Positions 53,692 to 63,684 of a stretch of 64,000 nt of DNA are shown here, piece by piece. Below the pieces are notes generated by a model. The model was not told where the DNA came from. It ran no database searches and saw only the letters and a list, made by a program, of their open reading frames with translations. The DNA is taken from positions 3,161,532 to 3,225,531 of the forward strand of contig CP070695.1 in NCBI GenBank assembly GCA_020353515.1, given 5' to 3'. The first letter of the stretch is position 1. Each line of letters opens with the position of its first letter. This stretch comes from Candidatus Heimdallarchaeota archaeon. GTDB taxonomy: Archaea > Asgardarchaeota > Heimdallarchaeia > Hodarchaeales > Hodarchaeaceae. The translations under genes were made by a program, and so were the position numbers.

Positions 53692-54591
53692 TTAGTAATC
53701 TAATTGTTCGAGCGTTTCCCAGGTATAGCCAATGAGTTCGGGGGGAATGTTTTGCAAGTACTCAACCAATGAATGCGACCCATATCTTTTAGTGGCTTGT
53801 TCAGAACTGAGTACCTTCATTTCTTTATACAAACCAATTGCTCTAAGGATCTGGACATGAGAGAGAAGTAATCCTTCGGGCACACGAAATGCAATATATG
53901 AAACAATGACTAAAGTAATTAAAACTAGAGCATTAGGTAATGGAATAAAAGTAAACCAAGGGAGTACTATGATGGTATATATTGATAGGATTGCAGCAGC
54001 AATGATTAGAAATCTTCGTGCTCGAATGATTTCAGCTGTAGGCTGGACGATTTGAACCTTAATATAAGCATATAAGAGTAATGCGACAACGAAAAAATCA
54101 AACATGTTTGATAGAAAATTGAATCCAGTAGAAGAAATAATAACTCCTCCTTGAGTGATTAATCCCGCTCCTTGTGGATAATAAGAAGAATAATTGTGTG
54201 ACATTTTCCAAAACAATACTGTTGCAGTTTCGGGCTGAACCATGAGCTCCCAAAATCCAATAAGGAGCATTATAATGGAAAACCAGATTATTCCAGTATA
54301 CCACACGATTGGTGGAGGATGATCCCAGAGAATACTCACCGCTTGAAGAAAGAAGAGATACAATACTGTATTAAATGCTCAATTGTGAATTTTGTAAAGC
54401 AATAAGATATTGGTTATACCAGCCAAGGTTGCAGATGATAAAGTAATGAAAGTACTGAGAAAAACTCCAGTAAATATTCCGAATTCTAATACTCCTGACC
54501 GTTTGTATAATTTAAGCAATACACCTGCGGGGATAAGAGCTAATACTGAAATTAGTATATTTATCCCTTGAATGGCATTCATTGCAACCAT
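53692..54591 (-). pseudogene. polytopic membrane protein interrupted by an in-frame TGA
   Basis: From ATG 54591 the first 70 codons give two or three helices (INILISVLALIPAGVLLKLY, TGVFLSTFITLSSATLAGI). TGA at 54381-54379 follows, then the same frame continues at once (AFNTVLYLFFLQAVSI) for 228 more codons with five further helices and a polar tail. The whole, about 298 residues, is like a seven-helix sensor domain, as in the histidine kinase next door. Either a recent nonsense mutation or a base error. ATG-less restart at 54363 would lose the first helices. Confidence 0.65.
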
Positions 54592-54847
54592 TTTAGTTGC
54601 CAGCCTCTTATTCTGATTATGTAATTCATCCTAATAAGTAAGAATTACATCTATTATCTTTTTTAATAGTTATTTTAAAACCTTGATATCCATAATTTAT
54701 AGAGAAACCTGAAATATTGAATCACAGATATATTGTAAAAATTCTGATTTTGATTATAAGCAAGGGTTGGTTTTCTAAAAGGATTGTTTTTAAAATCAAG
54801 AGTAAATACTATGTATCGGTCATCCTAGTTTAGTTGTTTGGCTCAAA

Positions 54848-56596
54848 ATGAACGTATTAGTCGTCTACAGCTTAATTATACTAACATTGATTCGAATTAT
54901 TGGTGTAGTGGTTTCTCTCGACTTTTTTTTGAAGCAAAGAGAAGAAAGATTTTTGATTTTTACTCTTGGTTGGATTTTTTGGGCTATCACAGGAATATTT
55001 CCAATACTTTCAAGTTTTACAGAAAACGAAGAATTGATTAACTTTTATTTTCGATTAAATGCTTATTGCACTCCATTTGGCACTTTATTCATTGTTATTG
55101 GAATAATATTGTACTTTCAACCAATTTCTCTAAAGATGCAGATAACCATTCCATTTGTACTTCTCTGTTCACAAATCATTTTGACGCTCATTATAGGTGA
55201 AGAACAAGCAGGGTATTTAATAATCGCATTCTTTTTCTTATTATCTTGCTTTTTGATATTGGGAGGTTTCATCAAACGGCGTGTAATCAAGAAATTTGTT
55301 GCACACAGTATTTTGTGGTTTTATATTAGTTCAATTATGTTTGTTCTATTGAATGTCATCTTAATTCTGAATGTTGCTAGAGGAGAAATCTTTGGTCTCT
55401 ATTATTCTGAAGATATTGGAGCAATTATAGTGAATTATTCACTAGGTATTGCATTTACAGCATTACTAATCGTATATTTTATTCATACAGAACAGAGTCT
55501 CTCATCCAAAGCGCTTCAATCAAGTGAAGAACGCTTTAGAACGCTTTATGAGAGAACTAGAGTAGGATTAGTAACCTCTCGTCTTGATGGGACTATAATC
55601 GCAGCAAATCCTGCTGCGGCAACAATTTTGGGTTATAATAGCTCTAAGGAACTAGTTGGTAAAAATACGATCTCTCTATACCAAGATCCAAACCAGCGGG
55701 AGTTACTTCTAAATCAATTAGCGAAGACAAGTTTCATTGACAATTATGAATTAATCCTTAAGAAGAAAGATGGCACTCAAACGCATGTATTGATAAGTGT
55801 AAGTTATCAGTTGAAAAAAGATACATCTCCTTTAGAATGGGTTTTCAGAGACATTACAGAACGTAAGGAAGTTGAAAAAACAGAAAGAGAACTTTCTGAT
55901 CGTCGAAGGAAGTTTATTGAGATTACCTCACACGAATTACGTACCCCCTTAACAACTATTAAAGGATTTGTAGATTTTCTCGAAAAATATGGTAAAGATC
56001 TTCCTCCAGAGGATACGAATAAGAGCTTTGACTATATTCATAAAAATATCTCACGCTTGAACCGCTTGATCACAGACGTTTCGGATCTATCACAAATTGA
56101 AAGAGAATCTTTTCATGTTGAAAAACAGCTATTGAACTTTTGTGACTTCCTTAATGAGGTTATGCAAGCCTATAAAACTCTGTTAGGAGATAAGTTCAAG
56201 TTCCAACCTTGTGACGAAACATATATTCCTATAGAAGGAGACGAGGAGCGACTCCAACAGGTCTTTGACAATTTAATAGACAATTCTATAAAACACAGTT
56301 CCAATGAAAAATTGCACATAGATATGCGTGTCCACACCTTTCCCCATTCTGTTCGAATAACTATCACAGATCAAGGAGCAGGAATTGAACCTCAGAACCT
56401 TGAAAGGATTTTTGAACCATTTGTTTCTCTTAATACTAGGTATTCGGTAAAAGGAGCAGGAATAGGATTATATTTATGCAGAGTTATCGTTCAACAGCAT
56501 AATGGAACAATTTCAGCACAAAGCGAAGGCCATGATCAAGGTACAACCATTACAATTGAATTACCTCTGAAAATTCAAAACCTCCTAGTTGGTTGA
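54848..56596 (+). CDS. membrane sensor histidine kinase with PAS domain
   Basis: 582 residues. Seven-helix N-terminal sensor (about 1-215), PAS domain (about 225-345), HisKA helix with phospho-acceptor His362 in SHELRTPLTTIKG, and HATPase_c with N-box DNLIDNSIKHS (about 474-484), G1 DQGAGIEP and G2 GAGIGLYL. Complete and probably active. No response regulator gene is in the window, so its partner is elsewhere. ATG 54848 gives a natural start for the first helix. Upstream (54592-54847) is AT-rich with no gene. Confidence 0.95.
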   Translation: MNVLVVYSLIILTLIRIIGVVVSLDFFLKQREERFLIFTLGWIFWAITGIFPILSSFTENEELINFYFRLNAYCTPFGTLFIVIGIILYFQPISLKMQITIPFVLLCSQIILTLIIGEEQAGYLIIAFFFLLSCFLILGGFIKRRVIKKFVAHSILWFYISSIMFVLLNVILILNVARGEIFGLYYSEDIGAIIVNYSLGIAFTALLIVYFIHTEQSLSSKALQSSEERFRTLYERTRVGLVTSRLDGTIIAANPAAATILGYNSSKELVGKNTISLYQDPNQRELLLNQLAKTSFIDNYELILKKKDGTQTHVLISVSYQLKKDTSPLEWVFRDITERKEVEKTERELSDRRRKFIEITSHELRTPLTTIKGFVDFLEKYGKDLPPEDTNKSFDYIHKNISRLNRLITDVSDLSQIERESFHVEKQLLNFCDFLNEVMQAYKTLLGDKFKFQPCDETYIPIEGDEERLQQVFDNLIDNSIKHSSNEKLHIDMRVHTFPHSVRITITDQGAGIEPQNLERIFEPFVSLNTRYSVKGAGIGLYLCRVIVQQHNGTISAQSEGHDQGTTITIELPLKIQNLLVG

Positions 56597-56652
56597 AGAT
56601 GTTAAGAATTCTCCATTAAAGAAAGGCCTCTATTTCGTGTGGAGACGCCTGA

Positions 56653-57750
56653 ATGATCCCTGAGATAACAATTATTGGAGGAAACATAGCAGGACTATCC
56701 GCTGCATATTATCTTTCTAAGAAAGGATTTTATGTAACACTTTATGAAGCAAAACTATGGAATAAACCATGTGGAGGAGCGATCAGTCTTGAATTTGAAC
56801 AATATTTAAGTGATGAACTAAATATTGTTTTAGAGGAGTCTGATCATTATACAGAACGATTTAAAGTAGGATTATGGTCAGGCCGTTATATGGAAGATGT
56901 TGGCGTTTTTCGTGTAACTACAAGATATGATCTTCAAAAAAAATTGATTGAAAGATTGATAAAAGAAACAAATATTGAGATTAAATACAAAAGGGTCTCT
57001 TTCAAAGATGAACTCTTCACCCCACAGACAATAGTAGCTACAGGATACAGTGGTTTCACTAATAAAGTGATGGAGAGAAGGTGGAGGTTTAATGATAAAG
57101 CTCTCACCCTGCGGTATGATGGGAAATTCTCAGGAACTTATCCAAATACAAATTTAATTGTCCTTGATCATAAAAAAATGGGTTATGGCTGGGTTTTTGT
57201 CGGTAAAAACGATCACATAAATGTTGGGGTAGGTGCTGTAGCTTCCAGAGAGTTTCTTTGGAATAGATTTTATGATTTCTTCGATCTCATTGCTGATAAA
57301 TATGGATATAACATTGATCCCCCATCAAAAAAGCCCCAAGCGTGGTACTTACCTATACCAACAAACAAGAAGAAGATACCTATAAGTAATCTTAAGGATG
57401 GAATTGAATTCATTGGGGTGGGAGATGTCCTCGGATTAGCACATCCTCTTTCTGGTGCGGGTATTGAACCTGCTTGGCAATCAGGGTGGGTTTTGTCTGA
57501 ATGTATTACTAAAAATCGAATTGATACTACCAGATATCAATGGTTATTACTGAAAAATTTGAGGTTGAGTAGTTGGCGATGGTTGGATCAATTTGCTTCT
57601 ATCGTAAGTAGAATAAACTTTCCATTCAAATCTACATTAGGTTATTTCGCACTACATTTCATAAGACATCGTATGCTAACCATGATGCGAAAATATCCAT
57701 GGTTTTCTCTAGTTCATGATGGTACAAAGAAAACTAGGTTTAAAAGTTAA
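56653..57750 (+). CDS. geranylgeranyl reductase family FAD-dependent oxidoreductase
   Basis: 365 residues. Dinucleotide fold GGNIAGLSAAYYLSKKGF near the start, acidic residue LYEA, then PCGGAIS, and the C-terminal FAD motif GVGDVLGLAHPLSGAGIEPA. It saturates the isoprenoid chains of archaeal membrane lipids or of a quinone. The family is also called digeranylgeranylglycerophospholipid reductase, but the exact substrate cannot be told. No C-terminal membrane helix is evident, though the tail is basic. Confidence 0.92.
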   Translation: MIPEITIIGGNIAGLSAAYYLSKKGFYVTLYEAKLWNKPCGGAISLEFEQYLSDELNIVLEESDHYTERFKVGLWSGRYMEDVGVFRVTTRYDLQKKLIERLIKETNIEIKYKRVSFKDELFTPQTIVATGYSGFTNKVMERRWRFNDKALTLRYDGKFSGTYPNTNLIVLDHKKMGYGWVFVGKNDHINVGVGAVASREFLWNRFYDFFDLIADKYGYNIDPPSKKPQAWYLPIPTNKKKIPISNLKDGIEFIGVGDVLGLAHPLSGAGIEPAWQSGWVLSECITKNRIDTTRYQWLLLKNLRLSSWRWLDQFASIVSRINFPFKSTLGYFALHFIRHRMLTMMRKYPWFSLVHDGTKKTRFKS

Positions 57751-57864
57751 TAGTCCAATGTTGAAGTCTTTTAGGATACGAATCTTAAGATACGAAATAA
57801 GTAGTGGTATTGAATTTTATAATAGGATTAAGTTATATATTGATAGCATTAGAATTCATTTATT

Positions 57865-59529
57865 ATGTCTGTTGAAAAACTAATAGCTGATCTTTCATCT
57901 CCAAACGAAGATCTTAGGAAAAACGCGGTAGATGAAATTTACGAGTTGATTTCTGCAAATCCCAATGAACTGACCCCTCATATACGTTCTTTTTTGAAAG
58001 TAATTCGTACAACATCTGATAATTATATTTTTCAGTATCTAGGCAGTACAATTTCGACTATAGCTTCATCAGTACCTTCTTTAGGAACAGATTATTTTGA
58101 TGATATCCTTGAGACGGTTACAGTTTTAACAGAGAATTTTGCTATGGATGATGAATCCGAAGGATTTGTAGGTATCTGTGCAATAGGTCTATTAGAAACC
58201 ATTCGACAACCAATAACAACAGATCCACGAAAATTTATTGAGGCCTTACCTACATTCTTTAAATTAATGGAAAAAGACCATTCAGTAAAATACAGTGCGA
58301 TGGGTTATGTATCACCCATGGTTAGTCGTAGTCCCCGCATATTCAAGGACTATGTTCCTCAGATCTTTGATCTAGTAAAAGGTGGAATGACAGAGATGAT
58401 TTCTCTGCTATGGGAGTTATACAAATTCAATCCGCCTTTTTATGAAGAAAATATTGATTTCTTGCTTCAGATGGCTAAAGATGTGAATTATTCAAGTATC
58501 GCCTTGATGATTCTAAACGAAATGGCAAAGAAGAATAGTACTATCATGAATCCCTATATCAAGGATCTGAAAGATACAATCCACTCGCCTCATACCGCCT
58601 CAAGTAGTATTATGATTTTTAGCGAAATTGCTCGTAATAATCCAGAATTAATTCAACCAATTCTTCCAGAAATTCAGGAAGCGATGGAGTACAACAATAC
58701 TCTTAAAATGATGGCCCCAAACATTTTTGGGCTTGTTGGTCGGATGTCAGTCAAAATCGCAGCCGAACTTCTTCCCTTTCTTGTAGAACTACTCGATGAC
58801 CCTGATCATAATGTACACACTGTAACTTTGATGGAAATACGGAACCTCGGAGAAATGGATCGCTCCTTACTAGATCCATACATTGAGAAAATAAGAACTT
58901 TAGAAGATGACCCCCAGGAATACATCCGAGATCAAGCGAAATATATTGTTGATATTTATGAAGGGAGAACAGTTCGTGAATTTGCTGCTGCAATCGATGA
59001 TCATAACAAGAGAATCAGTGAAATGGTGCATTCTTATGAAGATCTCAAGGCATATGTTGATGAGAATGTTTCTGAGCTCAAGGAATTCATATCTCAAATT
59101 GCGAAAAAACTTCCTATCCCTTCTGAATTTTCAACTGAAGGACGGATCAGGAAAACCATGAAACTGCATTTTACCTGTGGTATGCAAAATGATCGGTGTT
59201 TATATCCATCTGATAGAAGTTTTACTGCTGAAACCAAAGCATGGAATAAATGGTTGAAGATTGCACTTTCTGCTGTTAAAATAGGAGCTGCTGTTATTCA
59301 TCCTGTAGCTGCAGGAGGAGCAGTAGACGCGGTAAAAGACGTATATGAGGTATATAGAACAAAAGATGATGCAGACTTTATAAGTTATATTTCACAGCCG
59401 TTCTTGACATCTGAAGAGCAGGATAACCTCATCGTTCAACTTCGAAAAGCTAGGTTTTTTGATATATTTAACTATAACGCTCAACAGGGAAATTGGGCAT
59501 GCCTTATGTGTAATCCTCCAGGTAGCTGA
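57865..59529 (+). CDS. HEAT/adaptin-like repeat protein with unusual C-terminal domain
   Basis: 554 residues. HEAT-like repeats fill about 1-375 (LIADLSSPNEDLRKNAVDEI, VKYSAMGYVSPMVSRSPRIF, LLPFLVELLDDPDHNVHTVT). A coiled coil follows (about 378-425: AIDDHNKRISEMVHSYEDLK). The last 120 residues form a domain starting KTMKLHFTCGMQNDRCLYP, with Cys in the last residues. It resembles, from memory, the C-terminal domain of ROCO/LRRK-type and related NTPase proteins, which is a weak link. It likely scaffolds proteins or membranes. Confidence 0.7.
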   Translation: MSVEKLIADLSSPNEDLRKNAVDEIYELISANPNELTPHIRSFLKVIRTTSDNYIFQYLGSTISTIASSVPSLGTDYFDDILETVTVLTENFAMDDESEGFVGICAIGLLETIRQPITTDPRKFIEALPTFFKLMEKDHSVKYSAMGYVSPMVSRSPRIFKDYVPQIFDLVKGGMTEMISLLWELYKFNPPFYEENIDFLLQMAKDVNYSSIALMILNEMAKKNSTIMNPYIKDLKDTIHSPHTASSSIMIFSEIARNNPELIQPILPEIQEAMEYNNTLKMMAPNIFGLVGRMSVKIAAELLPFLVELLDDPDHNVHTVTLMEIRNLGEMDRSLLDPYIEKIRTLEDDPQEYIRDQAKYIVDIYEGRTVREFAAAIDDHNKRISEMVHSYEDLKAYVDENVSELKEFISQIAKKLPIPSEFSTEGRIRKTMKLHFTCGMQNDRCLYPSDRSFTAETKAWNKWLKIALSAVKIGAAVIHPVAAGGAVDAVKDVYEVYRTKDDADFISYISQPFLTSEEQDNLIVQLRKARFFDIFNYNAQQGNWACLMCNPPGS

Positions 59530-59538
59530 TAAAATTAC

Positions 59539-60270
59539 TTACTTGACCAGTTTATGGAATTGAAGATTATTTTCGCTAATAAAGTGGAACGAGTTGTCAA
59601 GTTTCCCTAAAAACTCTCCAGTATGAGAATCTGTACCACAGACAACTGTGACTCCTTTGTTGACCAACTCTTGAACTAGTTTCTTAGTGAAATGGAGATA
59701 ATAATCTAGTCCTTCCCTTGTATTTCTTCCCACTCCTCTTCTTGGATGTAATTCAGATTCTTGAATTTCGATAAAGATTTCATACTGACTTAAGATCGTG
59801 GCTATTTCTAGTTCCTTTCTGTTATAATTCTGCTGGATATCATTATGTGCAAGCCCTACTGGTATCTCTAGTTCGTTTCGTATATCTATTATTTCTGAGA
59901 TATCTCTATTTCCTACTTCTCCCCAATATTCCTTTTCTGTATTGACATATTCAAAAAGGACATAATCGAATCGATTTAAAATTTCAAAGGGTAATTGAGA
60001 TGGATTTATCCCATAAATCCTAGACACATCGATTTCAATTCCAATCTTTAATTCTAATCCTTTCAAAGTTCTTTTTATTTCCTTAAGATAATTATAGTAT
60101 CTTTCAAGATTCGCCGTTACTTGGTAAGTATCAATGAGTTTCTTTGAAAAACCATGGTCACAAATACCTAGAATCTCAAGATTCCTGTATTTAGCTTGTT
60201 TGATCAAGTCTTTAGGGGAAAGAAGACCATCTGAATATGTTGTATGGGTATGAATGTCATGTCTCCTCAT
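59539..60270 (-). CDS. PHP-domain phosphoesterase
   Basis: 243 residues. HDIHTHTTYSDG at the start (metal ligands His7, His9 and Asp), then GICDHGF, GIEID, GLAHND and, near the end, GTDSHTGEF. These are the metal-binding positions of PHP-type trinuclear phosphoesterases such as histidinol phosphatase, polX-associated domains or 3'-5' RNA/DNA phosphatases. Size fits a stand-alone enzyme. Substrate unknown. Convergent with the HEAT gene, ending 9 bases from it. Confidence 0.92.
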   Translation of the reverse strand: MRRHDIHTHTTYSDGLLSPKDLIKQAKYRNLEILGICDHGFSKKLIDTYQVTANLERYYNYLKEIKRTLKGLELKIGIEIDVSRIYGINPSQLPFEILNRFDYVLFEYVNTEKEYWGEVGNRDISEIIDIRNELEIPVGLAHNDIQQNYNRKELEIATILSQYEIFIEIQESELHPRRGVGRNTREGLDYYLHFTKKLVQELVNKGVTVVCGTDSHTGEFLGKLDNSFHFISENNLQFHKLVK

Positions 60271-60406
60271 TTTTATCGCATTAAACAGATTTTATTTTAG
60301 TTCTTAATAGTAAGGGGAAAATTTTCAGTACTAGAGTACTGATAAGCTCAATACAAATAACTCTTTGGGAAAAAAGAGGTTGGCTTATCCAAGATAGAAT
60401 ATCAGA

Positions 60407-61171
60407 CTAATTTATCTTAATATTTGGAGTGTCATTGATGATATTAAGATAATCTTCCGCGATTTTTAGTTGATGATGTCGCCGACTAATAATTCCAAAT
60501 TGTTCAAGTTGTTTGACGTAATAAGAAACCATTACTTTACTGATACCAGTGAAATTTACAATGTCTTTCTGCAAACATACACTGGTCTTTGATTCGAGAA
60601 ACTGTAAGATTGTCTTAACATTTTTGTTTCGTAAAACTGAGAACCACATTTTTTCTTTTATTGAGAACTGGTGATTCTTTAGAAAAAAATGCTTACATCG
60701 ACCTAAGATAAATGCCTCGATCTCAGTAGTTTCAAGACGACCTATATGATATTGAATAACTCCGATAGCAAGTCCTGTTTCGCGTTGAATCTCACGAAGA
60801 GTGATTCCTGGACTCTCTTCAATGGTTTCCTTGATAATTGATCGATTAACAGGGATTTTTTCATCATCATTTTGGTGATTCTCAAATGTCCATCTTCCTA
60901 GGAAGATTATAGGCAGATTTAATAATTTTACTGGTTTTAGTATCTCCCTTACTCGAATAACAATATCTGAACTTTGCACTGTACTGCTTTGTGATGGTAT
61001 AAGTAAATTTGACGAACAAACAGGGGAAATGAACATTTCATTACCCTCAAATGATTGGGTTACTGGAAGAAGGGACAAGAGATGAAAGAAAGAGAGAAAA
61101 GTAATTATCACTAATAGTAATCCCAAAAGCTTCCTTTTTCTCGATTTATGAAAAATTGATCCCACCATCAT
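60407..61171 (-). CDS. membrane-tethered protein with two winged helices
   Basis: 254 residues. N-terminal helix (LLGLLLVIITFLSFFHLLSL) then an external or linker part (about 40-90). One winged helix lies at about 108-160 (IKETIEESPGITLREIQRE, VIQYHIGRLETT) and a second at about 185-240 (TSVCLQKDIVNFTGISKVMV, VSYYVKQLEQFGIIS). This architecture occurs in archaeal signal-responsive regulators bound to the membrane. Whether it senses across the membrane is not known. It points away from SecY. Confidence 0.85.
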   Translation of the reverse strand: MMVGSIFHKSRKRKLLGLLLVIITFLSFFHLLSLLPVTQSFEGNEMFISPVCSSNLLIPSQSSTVQSSDIVIRVREILKPVKLLNLPIIFLGRWTFENHQNDDEKIPVNRSIIKETIEESPGITLREIQRETGLAIGVIQYHIGRLETTEIEAFILGRCKHFFLKNHQFSIKEKMWFSVLRNKNVKTILQFLESKTSVCLQKDIVNFTGISKVMVSYYVKQLEQFGIISRRHHQLKIAEDYLNIINDTPNIKIN

Positions 61172-61327
61172 ATCTGAATAATTATTACTCTCTTTTATAG
61201 TTTCTGTTAGTTAAAAAATTGTACTAGTATCTTTAATACTGAAAGAAAAGTATGGAAATTGTACCAAAAAGTAATAAAAGCTAAAATAGGAAGGGAATGA
61301 CGAGTTACGTCGTCTAAGGTTTAGTAT

Positions 61328-62836
61328 ATGACCTCTATGTTTCTTCAAGCGATTCGACCATTTATGTCAATCACACCAGAAGTTGTCAAACCGCCTCGTG
61401 AGGTTCATTTCAATGAAAAAGTAATGTGGACATTTGCAGCTTTGGTTATTTATTTTGTAATGGCATCTACTCCAATTATTGGAGCTCATTATGAAGGAGC
61501 TGACCCTATCGCACTTATGCGGATTATTACAGCCTCAACTCGAGGATCGCTGGCAGAGCTCGGAATTGGCCCAATTGTAACAGCAGGACTCATTATGCAA
61601 ATACTAGTAGGATCCAAAATTATTTCTGTGAATATGGGAGACCCTGAGGAAAGAGCTCTCTATACAGGAGCACAAAAGGTTATGTCAGTTGCATTAACAG
61701 TTATTGAAGCAACTGCATTCTTAATTGGGGGAACTTATGGTTCTAATCTAATTCTTCAGGACCAGTTAGCTATCATTGCCCAATTATTAGCAGCAGGTAT
61801 CATAATCATTCTCCTAGATGAGATGATTCAGAAAGGTTGGGGATTAGGATCAGGTATTTCTTTATTCATTGCAGGGGGGGTTGGTTTACAAATTTTTCAA
61901 GGATTGTTTGCACAACAAACTTTCTACGAAGGACCAAACAATCGAGTAGAGTCAAGGAGAGGTATTGCTCTTGCTTTTCTTGCGTGGATATCACAGCGGG
62001 GTCCGATTGAAGCAATTGGAGCATTATTTTTCCGATACAGTCCAACCGAGAGTATAAATTTACCTTCCCTCTCTCTCCTTTCTGTGATAGCTTCCATTGT
62101 AGTGTTCATTGTTGTAATCTATTTTGAATCCATGCGAATTGAAATCCCAATCTCGTATGCCCAGTACAAGGGCATCCGATCCATTTATCCTATTAAACTG
62201 CTTTATGTATCGAATATCCCCGTCATTTTAACTTCAGCTGTTTTTGCTGATATCTATTTTATTACTCAAATGGTTTGGAATGCTAGTGGGGGACCAAATA
62301 GAACAATAACCAATCCACTCGCGCTATTTTTAGGGACATTTAGAATTGATGAAACAACTCAGCAATATGTTCCTGTATCTGGTCTTGTTTATTATTTGAC
62401 CCCACCTCAGTCTTTTGTTGGCGAGGCTGGATTTCTAAATGTAGCAAAACCAATTGAATCTATGTTCCGTGCCTTGGTGTACGCCATATTTCTTGTCATT
62501 CTTTGTGTAATCTTTTCAGCAATGTGGTTGGAAACAGCGGGAATGGGTTCACGAGATGTTGCACGACAGCTATTACAATCTGGAATGCAGGTACCAGGTT
62601 GGCGACGATGTGAGAAAATGGTTCAACGAAGATTAGAAATGTACATTCCTACAATAGCTTTGATGGGTGGATTATTTATTGGGATTTTAGCAGCTTTTGC
62701 AGATTTTTTTGGTGCTATCGGATCTGGTATGGGCATTCTCCTCTCTGTCAGCATTATAAGACAATACATTGATCTTATTAGCAAAGAAAAAGTTGCTGAA
62801 ATGAATCCTTCTTTACGCAGTTTTTTAGGGATATAA
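61328..62836 (+). CDS. secY: preprotein translocase subunit SecY/Sec61 alpha
   Basis: 502 residues with ten helices, the size of archaeal SecY. Markers: N-terminal KVMWTFAALVIYFVMASTPI, the plug helix near STRGSLAELGIGPI, helix 2-3 region GDPEERALYTGAQK, DEMIQKGWGLGSGISLFI (the conserved loop), and the cytosolic loop FESMRIEIPISYAQYKG. It forms the channel for export and membrane insertion with SecE and SecG. In most archaea it sits in the ribosomal protein spc operon; here it is alone between a regulator and a methyltransferase. TAAGGT precedes the ATG. Confidence 0.98.
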   Translation: MTSMFLQAIRPFMSITPEVVKPPREVHFNEKVMWTFAALVIYFVMASTPIIGAHYEGADPIALMRIITASTRGSLAELGIGPIVTAGLIMQILVGSKIISVNMGDPEERALYTGAQKVMSVALTVIEATAFLIGGTYGSNLILQDQLAIIAQLLAAGIIIILLDEMIQKGWGLGSGISLFIAGGVGLQIFQGLFAQQTFYEGPNNRVESRRGIALAFLAWISQRGPIEAIGALFFRYSPTESINLPSLSLLSVIASIVVFIVVIYFESMRIEIPISYAQYKGIRSIYPIKLLYVSNIPVILTSAVFADIYFITQMVWNASGGPNRTITNPLALFLGTFRIDETTQQYVPVSGLVYYLTPPQSFVGEAGFLNVAKPIESMFRALVYAIFLVILCVIFSAMWLETAGMGSRDVARQLLQSGMQVPGWRRCEKMVQRRLEMYIPTIALMGGLFIGILAAFADFFGAIGSGMGILLSVSIIRQYIDLISKEKVAEMNPSLRSFLGI

Positions 62837-62918
62837 TGGTTGTCTTTCCGAATAGGTTAGATTTAAATCTGAACTTTAGATTTCTTTATTCAATGTACTT
62901 AGCAATCGAGTGATTAAT

Positions 62919-63605
62919 ATGAAACCTCTCATAAGAAAAATGCTATACATTATTTTGTGGTATGTTGTGTACCCCAATTTTTGGTTACTCCTCCTTGCCT
63001 CTGATATTTATTTCAAACCAGAAAATCTCATCTTTCTACTGACTCTTCTTATCTCTTATATTATGGGAATAATAGACACAATAATCCGACCCTTTTCAGA
63101 GAGTATTGAGGAAGACTGGACAACTAATCGCCTTTATACCATGATTATACTCGCCTTATTCTTATTTAATCCAATTATTATTGCCCTATCATTCTATGAA
63201 TCTAAACTCATTGTAGCAAACTACTTTCCGACTTGGAATACCCTCCCTGTATCTATTCTTGGTATCTTTATTCTGATGATAGGAGGATGTATTACAATAA
63301 CAGGGAGATACCAGCTCAAACAATTTGGTGAAGGAGTTTTAAATGTTAAAGAAGATCAGACCTTGATAACCACAGGAATTTTTAGCTATATTCGTCATCC
63401 TATTTATGCGGGAGGAATTATAGGAGTTTTCGGACTCTATCTCGCATTCGGGAGTTTCTTTGTTTTAATTGGTATTTGGATTTCCTATTTCGTGGTTTTC
63501 AGACACCGATTACTCTTCGAAGAGAAAATGATGACTGAAGCTTTTGGAGACGAATACAGAGAATATATGAAACACTCAAAACGATTAATCCCATTTCTAT
63601 ATTAA
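62919..63605 (+). CDS. isoprenylcysteine carboxyl methyltransferase family membrane protein
   Basis: 228 residues, five or six helices. The signature is at the end: LITTGIFSYIRHPIYAGG, then EEKMMTEAFGDEYREYMKHS and RLIP. It is a paralogue of the protein at 35500 with little similarity outside the motif. Methylates prenylcysteines, phosphatidylethanolamine or other membrane lipids with S-adenosylmethionine. ATG 62919 is favoured over GTG 62910. Its position after SecY may be coincidence; 82 bases separate them. Confidence 0.9.
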   Translation: MKPLIRKMLYIILWYVVYPNFWLLLLASDIYFKPENLIFLLTLLISYIMGIIDTIIRPFSESIEEDWTTNRLYTMIILALFLFNPIIIALSFYESKLIVANYFPTWNTLPVSILGIFILMIGGCITITGRYQLKQFGEGVLNVKEDQTLITTGIFSYIRHPIYAGGIIGVFGLYLAFGSFFVLIGIWISYFVVFRHRLLFEEKMMTEAFGDEYREYMKHSKRLIPFLY

Positions 63606-63684
63606 TGAGATACACGCGACAAGTATAACGTAAAAATCAAATTGAGGAAAAAAAGAAAGAAAGAAGAAATGATAAGGAAAACTG

